From contig LUCW03000796.1 in the NCBI GenBank assembly GCA_001586965.3, positions 37,501 through 67,007 of the forward strand: a DNA stretch of 29,507 bases. The letters run 5' to 3'. The DNA comes from Sphaeroforma sirkka (lineage: Eukaryota; Opisthokonta; Ichthyosporea; Ichthyophonida). A program made the translations under genes and the position numbers. This document shows, one piece after another, positions 1-10,644 of this stretch; within the stretch, counting starts at the first letter, position 1, and each line of letters begins with the position of its first letter. The notes under the pieces are model-generated. The model was not told the origin of the DNA, did no database searches, and worked only from the letters and a program-made list of their open reading frames with translations.

Positions 1-905
1 AAGTCCGGCGCATTCTGAGTGGTATTCGCACCATTTACATCGGCTGTGAAGTCGGCCTGTCGCTGTTGTGTGTTTGTGTTGGGTCCATTCATGCCAAACC
101 CTGCACCCATAGCATTTAAATCGACGCCTAAGCTGTTCATAAACTCTACACCTAGATTGTACAGATTAGGCTGATCCTCACCAGTCGTGGTATTTATGGT
201 ATCATTGCTGGTTGTTCGATCAGTTCTGCTGGTGTTCGCAGATGTGCGGGCACTATCACGGTCTGTGTGCTGAGTGCCACTTGTAGTTGGTGTGGGCTGG
301 GGCCCTGGGGTGGGAGCGGGTGTGTTTCCCTTCTCAGCAGTAGGAACACTAGCACTCTCTTTTGAGTTCGCCATACTGTGTGGTGGAACAGGCACAGGGC
401 CAGGCACAGGCACAGGCACGCGCTGAGGTTTAAATGCCTGGGCTTCGGTATTGTTGTGCTTGAGATGTGCATTGGTAGTATATTCTGACGCTTGTTTATC
501 ATCGTCAGCTGGTCTCGGCGATGGAGGTGCCATGCGTGGGGTGGGTCGAGGCACGGGGCTTGTGTAGCCAGAATTCTTTTCGATGCTTTCAGACGCAGGC
601 AGATCAACACTGACGTAACTATTAGCATCGATATGCTTCTCGGTTTCGCAAGCAGCCTTCTCTCTATCGTCTCTATCAGTGACACTTGTGATGAACAAAC
701 GGAGAGTCTCACCTGTCTTATTGGTAATGGCGTCCTCTAGTTCACTCTCACTGGAAATGGTTACCATATCACCCTCTTCGTCAGTGTACTTCGCGACAAA
801 ACCGGCTATTTGAAAACGGTCCTTCACTTGAGCATCTAAGTCTGCCCAGCTATTTGCACGGATACGGCGTACGTCATTGTCTAGTGCTACTTTAACAGTA
901 TACAT
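1..905 (-). CDS. PB1-domain protein, N-terminal part (cut by window edge)
   Basis: An ATG at 905-903 opens a frame that stays open for about 301 codons to base 1, so the C-terminus lies outside the window. Residues 1-75 read as a PB1 domain: a first strand with a basic residue (MYTVKVAL, Lys5), an Arg pair at 13-14, and an acidic OPCA-type motif (KYTDEEGDMVTI, followed by a SELEDAI helix). Having both the basic and the acidic face would make it a mixed type I/II PB1 able to form front-to-back chains; this is family knowledge. After residue 90 the chain is low-complexity, rich in Pro, Thr and Ser, with a short PV/PG repeat near 400 and an Asn/Gly/Met stretch (LGVDLNAMGAGFGMNG) near 90-135. No ZZ zinc finger is seen in the visible part, so p62/NBR1 identity is not shown; a scaffold or autophagy receptor is possible. 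No intron is needed. Confidence 0.8.
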   Translation of the reverse strand, partial: MYTVKVALDNDVRRIRANSWADLDAQVKDRFQIAGFVAKYTDEEGDMVTISSESELEDAITNKTGETLRLFITSVTDRDDREKAACETEKHIDANSYVSVDLPASESIEKNSGYTSPVPRPTPRMAPPSPRPADDDKQASEYTTNAHLKHNNTEAQAFKPQRVPVPVPGPVPVPPHSMANSKESASVPTAEKGNTPAPTPGPQPTPTTSGTQHTDRDSARTSANTSRTDRTTSNDTINTTTGEDQPNLYNLGVEFMNSLGVDLNAMGAGFGMNGPNTNTQQRQADFTADVNGANTTQNAPD

Positions 906-1557
906 GCTTGATATAAATGAGTTGGCCTATCAATTATTTGCAATGTATTAGTAATAACAATAATAATAGTAGTGGTAGTAGTATTAGTATTTTTGGTAGT
1001 AGTAGTCGGTACTAGTGTAAGAGTAATAGTAGTAGTATATCAGTTGCTAACACTAAATTGTTAGTGTTGAGTAATCCGATAGCTACTTATATAGATATTT
1101 AATCCCACGCTCCTTGCAATACATCCCATAACTAAATATACATCCATCCATGTAATATTGTGGCAGGGTTTTGTATTTTTATAAAAAAAAAATATAGTGA
1201 TGACGCGAAATCTGAGTCATTGGACACAAGCCACTGCCAGAGCTCAGAGGTGTGAACTGTGAAGCTACTATGACACTATGACTCATCATTTTTCACAGCA
1301 ATTATTTTCAGGATAAATTCTGTATACCCTCTATTTACTCTCTCAGTCTTTCCTTTCTCTCTCTCTCAGAGGGGCGGGTGATGCTGTGAAGTTTCACCGG
1401 AAGACCCCGGTTTTTGGTTGTGTGCACCATAGCTAGTAGTAGAGTGAGTCCTACATACTACTAAATACTACTAGAGAGGCTCCTCAGAGTCCTCTCTCTC
1501 TCCGAAAGAGAGTACAAAAGTGGCGGTTTTAAATATAGAGACAAAAAATAAGTACGC
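906..1557. other. Upstream region of the PB1 gene; no gene seen
   Basis: This non-coding stretch lies upstream of the minus-strand PB1 gene. It holds a degenerate TAG/TAA trinucleotide tract (about 956-1040), a pyrimidine-rich CT tract (about 1318-1372) and a short TCTCTCTCCGAAAGAGAG inverted repeat near 1495-1512. I cannot assign a convincing TATA box or start site. Confidence 0.5.
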
Positions 1558-2095
1558 ACCTTAGCTGGTGAATATTTACTGATCTATTTAGAAGAAGGCT
1601 GTGGCTTCATAATAACATACATAGTATATTTTACATATTGTATATAAGGCATAGCCCTCTAAATCGACAAGAAGGCTATGTGTATTTACAATACATATTG
1701 TATTTCTACATGCAGTCATAGCCTTCAAAAAAATTTAATGTCCAGCAGGCTGTGATGTTACTATTTAGCTTGAAATACCATGACGTTGTCACTAATATTA
1801 CACACTGATAGTTCTTTTATTTGTTCGCACGTCTCTCAGACCTCAATTGGAGTGTGTTGTGCTTTTATAGTATACTCGGTGCAGAATCTGGCTTGAAGTT
1901 GAAGAATATACGACTGCGTATTTTGTAGTATTGAGTGGTGGACTACATCTCCGATAACAGTGCGTATATGACTTGCTCGTATGTTATGTAGTTTTCTAAA
2001 CAGATACGTCAGCGCGGTTCTGAATGAATTCATAGCTAGAATTGTAGTAACAGACTTTTCTATGAACAATGTTTAAATAAAATACGTCAAAGACC
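1558..2095. repeat. Tandem duplication, unit 1 (538 bp)
   Basis: This unit begins ACCTTAGCTGGTGAATATTT and ends AATACGTCAAAGACC. It is repeated immediately afterwards with one 3-bp indel (unit 1 has CATAATAACATAC, unit 2 has CATAACATAC) and one substitution (TTCGCACG here, TTCGCCCG in unit 2). It carries three or four copies of the GGCTATG/CATAGCC motif. The short minus-strand open frame inside is not credible as a gene, because it starts at TTG, has no homology I recognise, and is shared by both units only through the duplication. Confidence 0.93.
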
Positions 2096-2630
2096 ACCTT
2101 AGCTGGTGAATATTTACTGATCTATTTAGAAGAAGGCTGTGGCTTCATAACATACATAGTATATTTTACATATTGTATATAAGGCATAGCCCTCTAAATC
2201 GACAAGAAGGCTATGTGTATTTACAATACATATTGTATTTCTACATGCAGTCATAGCCTTCAAAAAAATTTAATGTCCAGCAGGCTGTGATGTTACTATT
2301 TAGCTTGAAATACCATGACGTTGTCACTAATATTACACACTGATAGTTCTTTTATTTGTTCGCCCGTCTCTCAGACCTCAATTGGAGTGTGTTGTGCTTT
2401 TATAGTATACTCGGTGCAGAATCTGGCTTGAAGTTGAAGAATATACGACTGCGTATTTTGTAGTATTGAGTGGTGGACTACATCTCCGATAACAGTGCGT
2501 ATATGACTTGCTCGTATGTTATGTAGTTTTCTAAACAGATACGTCAGCGCGGTTCTGAATGAATTCATAGCTAGAATTGTAGTAACAGACTTTTCTATGA
2601 ACAATGTTTAAATAAAATACGTCAAAGACC
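2096..2630. repeat. Tandem duplication, unit 2 (535 bp)
   Basis: Second copy of the preceding unit, directly abutting and in the same orientation. The near identity means the duplication is recent, is being homogenised, or is an assembly artefact. Confidence 0.93.
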
Positions 2631-3753
2631 GATAAAGTGCTCGTCATTAGTATCAGCTTTGTTCGAATATCCGCTATTGAAGGAAATATTCTGGTTTGAC
2701 TATTTAGTCCATGGAAGTTTCAAATGACGCTTGAATTTATTATAACGTGGATACTTATATAATATAATTCCTATTGAACGAAAAATGAGTACCTCGAGAC
2801 AGGTTTTGAACTTTTTGAGTTTTGCCATTGTTTGTGAGAAGGTGCGCTATGCACTTTCTGTGTATAAACGTTAATGACCGTATGTATGTTTTGAACCGCT
2901 TCGGTACGATAAAAAAAGGCACGATGAAGAAATACATTGCCCAGGGAGTCTACTTCTAAAGTTTTGAATTCGTGCAACATATGCAGTTGTAAATTCGTGC
3001 AACATGATATGATACGCTGCGGAGTCTCCACTGCAGTCCTGTTTACTTCTACCTATAGGATTAAATACAGGTATGCATCAATCTTAAAATATATTTGGCC
3101 TTCCCCGACTACAGCAGCATAGGACGATTTACACATCTACATCGTGAATTATTCACAGTACTCTGCAGACTAGAATTTTTGATAAATTGCAATTCTGGGG
3201 CGTCCCTCGGACCATTGTCTTCGTCAGTGCCATACGGTGAAGTACCGCGATCTTGGAAATCAGAATCTAGGAAAAACTAAACATCAGATTGGTGTCGTTT
3301 GGCCTAACTCAGACTGGTTCTTGAATTGTCGTTTGGCCTAACTACACAAAAATACAGCGACCGTGGTATACAGACTATTAGAAATATCAATTTTCAAATT
3401 ATGTGGTATTCTATGGCGCCTGTGTCAAGCTTTTCAGCCTACTTAGGTGTCTTTTTTTTTTCGCAGCCGACTAAGAAGTGTTGTTTTGTCAGTCGCCGTT
3501 ACATCAGATTCCCAAGATATCAACATTTATATGACATCTGTTAGTTGATTTTGCTGGATTATAAGTACCGTTATTGGCACTTGGCAATTCTTTGAGGTAG
3601 TATAAAGCTCAATCATCAACAACAAAGTTCATTAAAACTTGTAAACTATTCTTTAAGTTTGAGGCATCCTACATATTCGTTCAATTCGAGATAAGGCGCA
3701 ACACTTACTTATCGAGGCGTAAGTGATCGAAACTCTCTAGGACTTCTATTAAA
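2631..3753. other. Intergenic spacer; no gene recognised
   Basis: Only short chance open frames occur here. A 17-bp direct repeat, TGTCGTTTGGCCTAACT, sits at 3293-3309 and 3327-3343. The right part should hold the 3' untranslated region of the next minus-strand gene, but I see no clear AATAAA on that strand close to its stop. Confidence 0.5.
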
Positions 3754-5505
3754 TCACATAGAGTCCGTTTCACTGCCACTCCCACTACTGCGCTTCTGTT
3801 CTCCTTCACTTTGACTTTGGATGGGCAACAGTGCCTCGTGTGGCACTGTAGTGGCCAATTTTCTCGACGGAGCACGTCTGTGCCTGTGAGCGCCGGTGGG
3901 TGTCCGCCTGTCTCGTACTTTGGGAACTTTACCGATTGGGCCTCGATCGCTCACTCCTTCTGAATTCCGGACTGCTGATTGTACTTCAGGCGGTACTTCT
4001 TGATTGAAGCTGCTGTGCGTTGATCTGGATCCGCGACAGGACTTGGCGCTGTCAGACGCTTCGACGAGCATCTGCCCCTCTATCACCAACTGTCTGTCCA
4101 CAGATATCAGCAACATCTGCAGCGGTGTCATAGGTTCATCCCCGTTTGCACTTGGATTCACATCCGAGTCTGCATTGTATTCCGACCTGGACCCTCTCTC
4201 ATCACCTTCAATATAGTCAGAGCTCGACCGCCGGCTAGGCGGCCTATCTTTGTCTTGGGATATATCCTCTCCCTCATTGCTCGACGCATACGCACCTCGT
4301 TGGGCTTCCCTAATCAGTAGCTTTGGGTGAAGCCCTTGCTTGTATTCTGGAGCAGACGCTCCCAACCTTACTGCCGTACCGCCCGTTGGGCGCTCTTTCT
4401 CATAATCTGTGTGTTCCAGAGACGTTTTGTACGTGATATTAGTATCTGAAAAGCTAGTGCTGTAGTTGCCGGATTTGTCCTCTGGCCTACGACAATGTTG
4501 TATGGCTACCGGTTTCGTTGTAGAGTGAGATGTGCCAGGTGGTCGCGCATAAGGTGACTCGGGACGAGTATAAGTAGACGCTCGTGGACGTACAACCTCC
4601 AATGTGCTACCAGGTTGATCGTATGTTTCGCTGGCCTCGTTTATGAACTGTTCACCTCTACTAACGGTACGTGGGTGCGGTGATCGCGATCTGTGTGGCT
4701 GGAGATGTGTCGCTGCGTGTTTCTGTTGTTCTTGGTGTTGGTTTTGTGCATGAGGGCGTCCTTGGACTGATTCCTGACCTTGGTTTGAGTGGGGAGCTAC
4801 GGTTAAGGGAAACGAATTGACCATTGGTTTGTCGATCTTCCAGTGATACTGGAACATCTTCATCTTATTCTGGACTGTTTGAGTTGGGCCTTTTTTATGA
4901 GACCGCCTACTCTTTCCCCTTGAACCAGTCGACGAAAGGGTATCGTTTCGAACAGATCCAGTACCATCGCGGTCAGTAATCGCTTTCGAGCTAATCGCAG
5001 CTCTGATGAGCCTAAGAGGTGGTTGTGTAGATAGTTGCTGAGACGGCGGGGGTGGGGGTGGTAGGGGTGGAGGTGCAGGGTGTGGTTGTATCTTGACCGG
5101 CTGATTTCCTCCTTCATGACCATAGAATACCCATTGGTGGTCGCCGTCAATGGGTGTTTTGACCACCTGCTGTGTGCGTGGTCGTTGTACGCCGGTTACA
5201 CTCGCATGCTGACTTCGATCGTACTCGTGGTACGTACTTGAATAGGAAGGAGGCGGTGGAGGCTCGGGCCTGTGGGCGTCATTGTTGTACCTGTTCTTCG
5301 CTGAGCTAGTGCATGCAGAATTGCTACTCATTCGTTGTTGTTGTGTAGGTTTCATTGTTCTTTCAGTATCTTGTACATGCATAGCCTGTCTTTCCATCTG
5401 TGAGCCACGCATACGTGATGCCTCCGACAGGTGCCCCCCTAACCTTACTACGCGAAGAGTATTTCGAACCATCTTTAGGTTGGGGAAATGGATTGGGATT
5501 TGCAT
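3754..5505 (-). CDS. Unrecognised proline-rich disordered protein (5' end uncertain)
   Basis: A long minus-strand frame ends at a TGA at 3756-3754. The first in-frame ATG codons are at 5505 and 5472. I do not recognise the protein. It is almost wholly low-complexity: a poly-Pro block ending in a PPxY motif (PPPPPSY), the sequence APPPLPPPPPP typical of SH3, EVH1 or profilin ligands, a basic patch (RGKSRRSHKKG) that could be a nuclear localisation signal, and long Ser/Arg/Gly-rich stretches. One short hydrophobic helix-like segment near the C-terminal third (TPLQMLLISVDRQLVIEGQM) may be a folded or binding element. Composition suggests an adaptor or scaffold; this is inference. The coding signal continues 5' of the ATG in another frame (see the 5440-5619 entry), so the true N-terminus is probably upstream. 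Confidence 0.65.
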   Translation of the reverse strand: MQIPIHFPNLKMVRNTLRVVRLGGHLSEASRMRGSQMERQAMHVQDTERTMKPTQQQRMSSNSACTSSAKNRYNNDAHRPEPPPPPSYSSTYHEYDRSQHASVTGVQRPRTQQVVKTPIDGDHQWVFYGHEGGNQPVKIQPHPAPPPLPPPPPPSQQLSTQPPLRLIRAAISSKAITDRDGTGSVRNDTLSSTGSRGKSRRSHKKGPTQTVQNKMKMFQYHWKIDKPMVNSFPLTVAPHSNQGQESVQGRPHAQNQHQEQQKHAATHLQPHRSRSPHPRTVSRGEQFINEASETYDQPGSTLEVVRPRASTYTRPESPYARPPGTSHSTTKPVAIQHCRRPEDKSGNYSTSFSDTNITYKTSLEHTDYEKERPTGGTAVRLGASAPEYKQGLHPKLLIREAQRGAYASSNEGEDISQDKDRPPSRRSSSDYIEGDERGSRSEYNADSDVNPSANGDEPMTPLQMLLISVDRQLVIEGQMLVEASDSAKSCRGSRSTHSSFNQEVPPEVQSAVRNSEGVSDRGPIGKVPKVRDRRTPTGAHRHRRAPSRKLATTVPHEALLPIQSQSEGEQKRSSGSGSETDSM

Positions 5506-5619
5506 GAGAACGCCTATGTGGACCACTCAGCATTCTTTGTGCCGAATTGTCTGGTGATGGAATATCCGCTGATGGCGCGGAACCACTGGAGGGCTCAAAA
5601 ATTGAGCCGTTGCATGGGT
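5440..5619 (-). other. Probable upstream coding segment in a shifted frame
   Basis: On the minus strand, a different frame from about 5619 to 5440 gives a Ser/Pro/Asn-rich stretch (for example SSGSAPSADIPSPDNSAQRM) like the protein downstream. It starts just after ATAATCCACAG, a plausible 3' splice site, and overlaps the 5' part of the long frame. The two frames meet at a run of six C on the plus strand (5434-5439). Five bases instead of six would join them smoothly (…KVRG then HLSEASRMRG…). The cause may be a one-base assembly error, a real frameshift or a missed intron. Confidence 0.4.
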
Positions 5620-6832
5620 ACCTGTGGATTATTTGGTACAAAAATTGAAGCTTCGTCGCATCAATGCTGGTTATATTATAGTATATGGTCTCGTAGACTA
5701 CTTGAATATATGCAATAATGTCACTCGTTACGGAGATTCCGAAACATCAATTTTCAGGGAGCAATCGTCGACTACGCCGACTCAATGCTGTACCAACTTA
5801 GAGATGTATTTCACGTGTGATGTGTGGGCCATGATAAAAATGGCGCCGAAATTGGCAACGTTGATGTCTTTTGCGTCTTATTGTGGTTCTAACTGTATCC
5901 CTTAATATGATCACTTTAGTTGCCGCTCAGATCGCCCACTCGAATGTCTGGCCACTATACACGTATATTTTGAAGTCTGGTATTATGCCACAACCTGCGA
6001 TCGTTCTTACGACTTGCATGCCTGGATTTGTAAACTTGAAAAATGTATTGCCCTACTGGACCTGTCGCTGCATGATTTTATGCTATTCAACTATAATTGC
6101 GATAAGCAGACAATAACTGCTGCGCTAATGTTGGCTCCCGACAGATAAAAACACCCTTTTAAATGACACAACCCACGGACAACCTTGCCCGTCTAGTATT
6201 CACAGCCTACCCGCTCAAATGAGCATGGTACTATAGTCTACACAGATGTAACTTGTAAGCAGAATTAGGATGACGCAGCTTCAAAAATATTTTGGGGCGG
6301 AAATTCAGTTCTGAAATACATGGGTGAAATTTTGCAGGCTTCAAATCTCAAATCGGTATATATATATATATATTGTCCCAAAATCAAAATCAAAGAGAGT
6401 TTTTACTTTTTTTTAGAAGGCTATGGTTTTACCCACCAGTGTTTTCAGGTCTCTCTCATGGTTTTACCAAGAATGGGTATCGAAGTTTTGAACTCCGTAT
6501 TTATTATTTGTCTTAATTATTTAGTATTAAAAGTAGCCCCCACTATATGGCACTATATAAATATTTAGTGAGAGAATGGAGAGAGATATATCACAAAAAG
6601 TCAACGACAGAAATATCTGCATAATCTTTTTCTAAATATGGGAATTCATATATAAAAAAATGGTATTTTTTTTTTAATACAAATTATACACAACAGTTGT
6701 GACAGATGTTGCGCAATCTTCGGACCAAATATATAAGTAAATAAAAACAAAACTTGCATATTTATTGTTTTTGTTTACATGTATGATAATATATATAAAA
6801 AACAACAACAAATGTTGGCGGGAGCCTGGACG
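5620..6832. other. Intergenic spacer; no gene recognised
   Basis: Short frames only, none with recognisable domains; those that look long start at non-ATG codons. Possible upstream exons of the preceding minus-strand gene could lie here, but I found none with convincing splice sites. A short TA tract is at 6358-6373 and a GAAGGCTATGG motif at 6417-6426. Confidence 0.4.
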
Positions 6833-6946
6833 CCCTGGAGTCTGAGACTGGGAGTCTGGGACTGACTGGGGAGTCTGAGCCTCTGAGCCCTGAAGTGGGA
6901 GTCTGAGCCTCTGAGACCACTCTGAGTCTCTGAGACTAAATATGTG
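6833..6946. repeat. Degenerate GAGTCTGAG / CCTCTGAG minisatellite
   Basis: About 110 bp made of variants of GAGTCTGAG and GCCTCTGAG, GC-richer than its surroundings. Units are imperfect and partly inverted-looking, since CTGAG and CTCAG-like words alternate. Confidence 0.75.
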
Positions 6947-8339
6947 GGACTAACCTCAACAATAAGTTCTACGTTTTTCTTTTTCTTTTCAAGCCAAAAG
7001 CCAGAAACTAATAAAAGTTTTAACTTTTATCAAGTGAAACGTTGACTGTGAGGAGTCGGCCTGACCTTGAATCAATACAAAGCCATAATTATGAGGCTGA
7101 GCCGCTGCAGTTCTGTGAGTAACTGAACATAGCCTGTCCTAAAAAAATGAATCCAAAATTTTATTAGCTGCTTGTTGTGCAGGTCACTGTGGGAAGGCAG
7201 AGCTCTGTACGGGAACTATATCTGTAAAAAAGTTGACTTCTATTCTAACAATAGAGCAAATCTATTCATCTAAAATTTATCAAAAGTCTGTCATTTTCTA
7301 TTTTTCTTGGACTTTCGTTATACTGTAAAAAAAAGATACAAACCTGTGTGGAAACTGTTCAAAGTTGGCACCAGGGTGACCAGGCACCCGCCACCACATG
7401 GGTGCACGACTGCACTTCCGCACACCAGGAACCAGCTATATTATACATTGTATTCTGTACATTTGACAAACGTCACTTCATGTACTATTTGTACATAATA
7501 TTCAATTCTAGTTTTGTACTCTCTCAAACCAATTTGAATCCTAACCATACTTATGTAGTAGATGAGGACTGATATCTGAGCTTTACATGTCCCTTAGAAA
7601 GTGTGAAGGGAATTAGAATAAGGACAGAGACCAGCTTGACGCACAACCAACAGCCATGATGTAAAAATCTGCAATACTATTTAAACATTCATTCCACATG
7701 TCGACAAAGCAATTCCTAATGAAGAAAACGCATGGTTTTATAAAAACGTACTCGCGATCCGAATACAATGGCTGACGGGAACTACACAATCGTCCTTGAC
7801 GGTGCACATTGAAATTCTGCGCTCAGTCTGCGTTCTGTCATGCAGCCAGTTTTCAAGATGACGTGCTACTTGCTGCAACAATTCCTCATCTTTTAGAATG
7901 AAATCAAGTCTGCAGTGTTTATGCATATATCGACGTCAGTATTATTTACTATTATATTGTGCTAACATTTTAATGCAACGAAAGTATTCTTTGACAGGCA
8001 GTTGCCATAGAGTATTTATATATTTAACCTTGCGAGAGTCACTTGATATTGGTAATTTGGTATACAATGGTTGTTCACTTGTACCTCGCGTTTGATTTCT
8101 TGTTGGTCATCTCTTCAAAATTCGTAAAGTCCACAATAGAAGCCAAATCACAAATTTCAAAATATGAATTTGAATTTTATCAATTATGTTTTAGGTTTTT
8201 AAAAATATACACTATTCGGTTATTAAATTTGCTTTGGATTGAAAATCGTGATTATGATTGGACTATTGCTAGATTAGCAAGTATCATACTGCCATATTTG
8301 GCTACAAAAATTCAATATCTTTTTTCAAAATAATGAGTT
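6947..8339. other. Intergenic spacer; no supported gene
   Basis: Contains a small GC-rich block (about 7355-7435) with CAGGCACCCGCC and scattered short frames. The minus strand at 7738-7926 encodes an acidic/helical stretch (KDEELLQQVARHLENWLHDR) beginning at an ATG, and the plus strand at about 8160-8333 encodes an AT-rich hydrophobic stretch. Either might be a decayed transposon fragment, but I recognise no family. Confidence 0.35.
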
Positions 8340-8500
8340 GTTTTTCAAGTTTCAAGTTTCAAGATGACAGTTTTAAAATTCAAGTTGACAGTTTCAAGTT
8401 TCAATTTTCAATTTTCAAGTTTTGAGGTTTGAGTTTGGGGTTTATTTACAAGAAGGGTTTCAAGTCTCAACTCTCAAGTCTCAAGTTCAACAGTTGAACA
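8340..8500. repeat. Degenerate TTTCAAG minisatellite
   Basis: Repeated TTTCAAG, TCTCAAG and TTCAATT words at 7-bp or near 7-bp spacing, decaying to the right. It is followed by a perfect 14-bp palindrome, TGACTCATGAGTCA (8505-8518). Confidence 0.8.
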
Positions 8501-8535
8501 GTCATGACTCATGAGTCAACACTCAAAGTGACAAA

Positions 8536-9786
8536 CCTCTTTTTGAAAAAACTATAATCTATTTATATACATGATTTAAAAGAAAACGTTTTTACTTGTA
8601 GTTCCGACCAAAGGGCGGAGACAGATTCGGGTTTTACTTTTTATTGGTTGAATTTTTTTTTAAATTATACAACAAAACAAAACTGTGAATCGGGTTATTC
8701 GGTGTATTTATGTAAAACTAAAATAGGATTTAAACAAACTGTATAGATTTTTTGAAAAATGACAAACAGAGAGAAAATCTTCTTTCGCTCGCTTCGTCAA
8801 CTATTGTCAAGTGTCAACTGTGCACCTAATATAGAAATACGCCCTTCACCCATTCAGGCCTGAGGACTCAGGAGGCCGGAGGGCCAACGAACAACTGAGC
8901 ATATTTAAATACACTATTTTCAGTCTAAATACATACTCATAGTACACAGTCTACAACAACTCAACAAGAGACTGCAACAAGACCTCAACTCCGCCACAAC
9001 TCTGCGAGTCCGCGGTCAGCCTCACTCTATTTACAGTCTGCAGTCTGCACTCTACACAATAACAGTAAACACAAAACAGTTGCATGCTGCCACGTGCAAT
9101 GACGTACATACAATTCAATGGTGATCTATTTGTTTTTAGAAAATGATAAGGATTGCCGTTCTGAACTTTTGAATAAACAAATATCAATATATATTTGTCC
9201 TATTTTGTTTTGTTAAAAAAGTTGTATTTGAATTTGAATTTTGTATTCCTACTCTCTCCAGAGTACAGAGTAGAAAACTCTATCAAAAAAAATTAAACAC
9301 ACACACACACAACAACACAACAAGAGAGGACAATTAGATTATAATTTTTAAAAAAATTCATAAGAGAGAAAGGAAATCCGAAGACGACGAAGAGAAACTC
9401 CCTCTACTCTCTTGGGCAGAGAGTATTATAAAATAGTAGAGTGAGTGAGAGTAAAAATCAAACAAAAAAATTAATATGGTCACAAGTCAACTGGGAAGTG
9501 GAAATTGGTAACTCCGTAACTGGCAAGTCGACACGACTCATTATTGCTTTTTGTGGGTTCAGGAAAGTGGAAACCGAATTCTTCCACGACGGCCCAGCCC
9601 GTTCCAGTCAACCCCTGTTGGCAGGGCGGACTCTCACCCAGCAGGGCCAAGTTGTGGGCTGGCTGGCCATCGGGCGGCATCTGCAGGCTCACACTGCTTT
9701 TTTATAAATATTACCTTATTTTTAATAAAAAGAAACAATCATAGCCTGACAAATTAGCTGTGGTGGTAAACGACACCGACATTGAC
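8536..9786. other. Intergenic spacer with a GC-rich block; no supported gene
   Basis: AT-rich DNA with a short (AC)n at 9298-9311. A GAGAG-rich block (about 9361-9450) shares AGTAGAGTGAGT with 1438-1449. A GC-rich block (about 9580-9700) is open in several frames on both strands. No domain is recognisable. Confidence 0.4.
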
Positions 9787-9824
9787 GTGTCGGCCGACAT
9801 GCTGGCAGGGGGTGTCGTCGTTGT
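9787..9824 (+). repeat. CpG-rich direct repeat, copy 1
   Basis: About 38 bp, beginning GTGTCGGCCGACATGCTGGC and ending GTGTCGTCGTTGT. It contains the palindrome GTCGGCCGAC. Copy 2 lies 858 bp downstream in the same orientation with one inserted base. Confidence 0.85.
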
Positions 9825-9882
9825 ACAGTGTCGTCTGTACCAATTTTGCCGACATAAGGGTTTTCATTCAAAACAAAAATTC

Positions 9883-9905
9883 AGCCAATGAAACTGCTAT
9901 AAAAG
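9883..9905 (+). promoter_or_regulatory. Possible CCAAT and TATA boxes
   Basis: AGCCAATGAAA (9882-9892) is followed closely by TATAAAAG (9898-9905), the same TATA form as before the glycosyltransferase gene. It lies between the two CpG-rich repeats. No convincing coding region follows directly. Confidence 0.3.
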
Positions 9906-10240
9906 CTCGGCACCAATGAGTTTCGTGAACACAAATTATCAATTGCACCTGAAAATATTAACGAAATGCACCTCAAGAAATTGCAAATATGCAATATTCA
10001 AATATCCAGGACATTTGTCATTTGACAAAAACAAAAGTGGAAATAGTAAATACACAACCCGACAGGCAAAGTACAACATTGATACATGCACAATAACAAT
10101 TATCATATTCTGTGGTTGTTAATATGATGTGTAAACTAAGTATGTAAATATGTAATATTGTAGCAGCTTTTTGCGCGACTTTCATGCTTCTTCATAAAAA
10201 TTGAAACCTTAAGCTTTGAAGCTGTAGGTATAATTATATT

Positions 10241-10465
10241 ATGAGTGAAGTGGTTCGTGAAACGGTTATCAATTGTCATGTTTATTGTTTGCTTGAAACG
10301 AATCGTGTTATCATCTGTAAAAAGTATTTAATAATGGTGGTGTGTCGTCAACAAACAACAGTCCAAGATTACACAATACACAACAAACGGCTACATAATG
10401 CGCCCATCCCAAACATACTACTGCGAGGAGCAGGGCAAGAAAGGACTCCAAAACGACCGTTATGA
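10241..10465 (+). CDS. Doubtful small open frame (74 codons)
   Basis: ATG at 10241, TGA at 10463-10465. No recognised domain. It is noted because AATAAA follows five bases after the stop (10470-10475), then a run of nine A (10481-10489), and a TATA-like box lies 340 bp upstream. All lies between the CpG-rich direct repeats. It could be a small gene, a non-autonomous mobile element or chance. Confidence 0.2.
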   Translation: MSEVVRETVINCHVYCLLETNRVIICKKYLIMVVCRQQTTVQDYTIHNKRLHNAPIPNILLRGAGQERTPKRPL

Positions 10466-10644
10466 ATATAATAAAGTCAGAAAAAAAAATCAGTACATTG
10501 AGAAAAATACTGGTGGTCCTACTGACCTAAAACCTACTGCACCCAGACTATTTTGTGGAGGACCGATCCCAACATAACTGTGCCGACATGTCGGCGATGT
10601 CGGCGATGTTCCGGAACGACATACAACCAAACGACATGTACGGC

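Noticed and set aside
1836..2604. Identical 77-codon minus-strand frames in both tandem units
   Set aside because: They start at TTG, show no recognisable domain, and their conservation only reflects the duplication.
5871..6116. Plus-strand frame with a signal-peptide-like start
   Set aside because: It begins at TTG; the first ATG comes later and leaves no clear protein.
7613..7926. Overlapping minus-strand frames that might be a transposase fragment
   Set aside because: The helical stretch is short, the frames do not connect, and no catalytic motif is visible.
8043..8333. AT-rich plus-strand frame with a hydrophobic stretch
   Set aside because: Non-ATG start, AT-driven composition, no known family; at most a decayed element.
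9441..9757. Overlapping frames on both strands in the GC-rich block
   Set aside because: GC-rich DNA lowers stop frequency; none has a domain or splice context.
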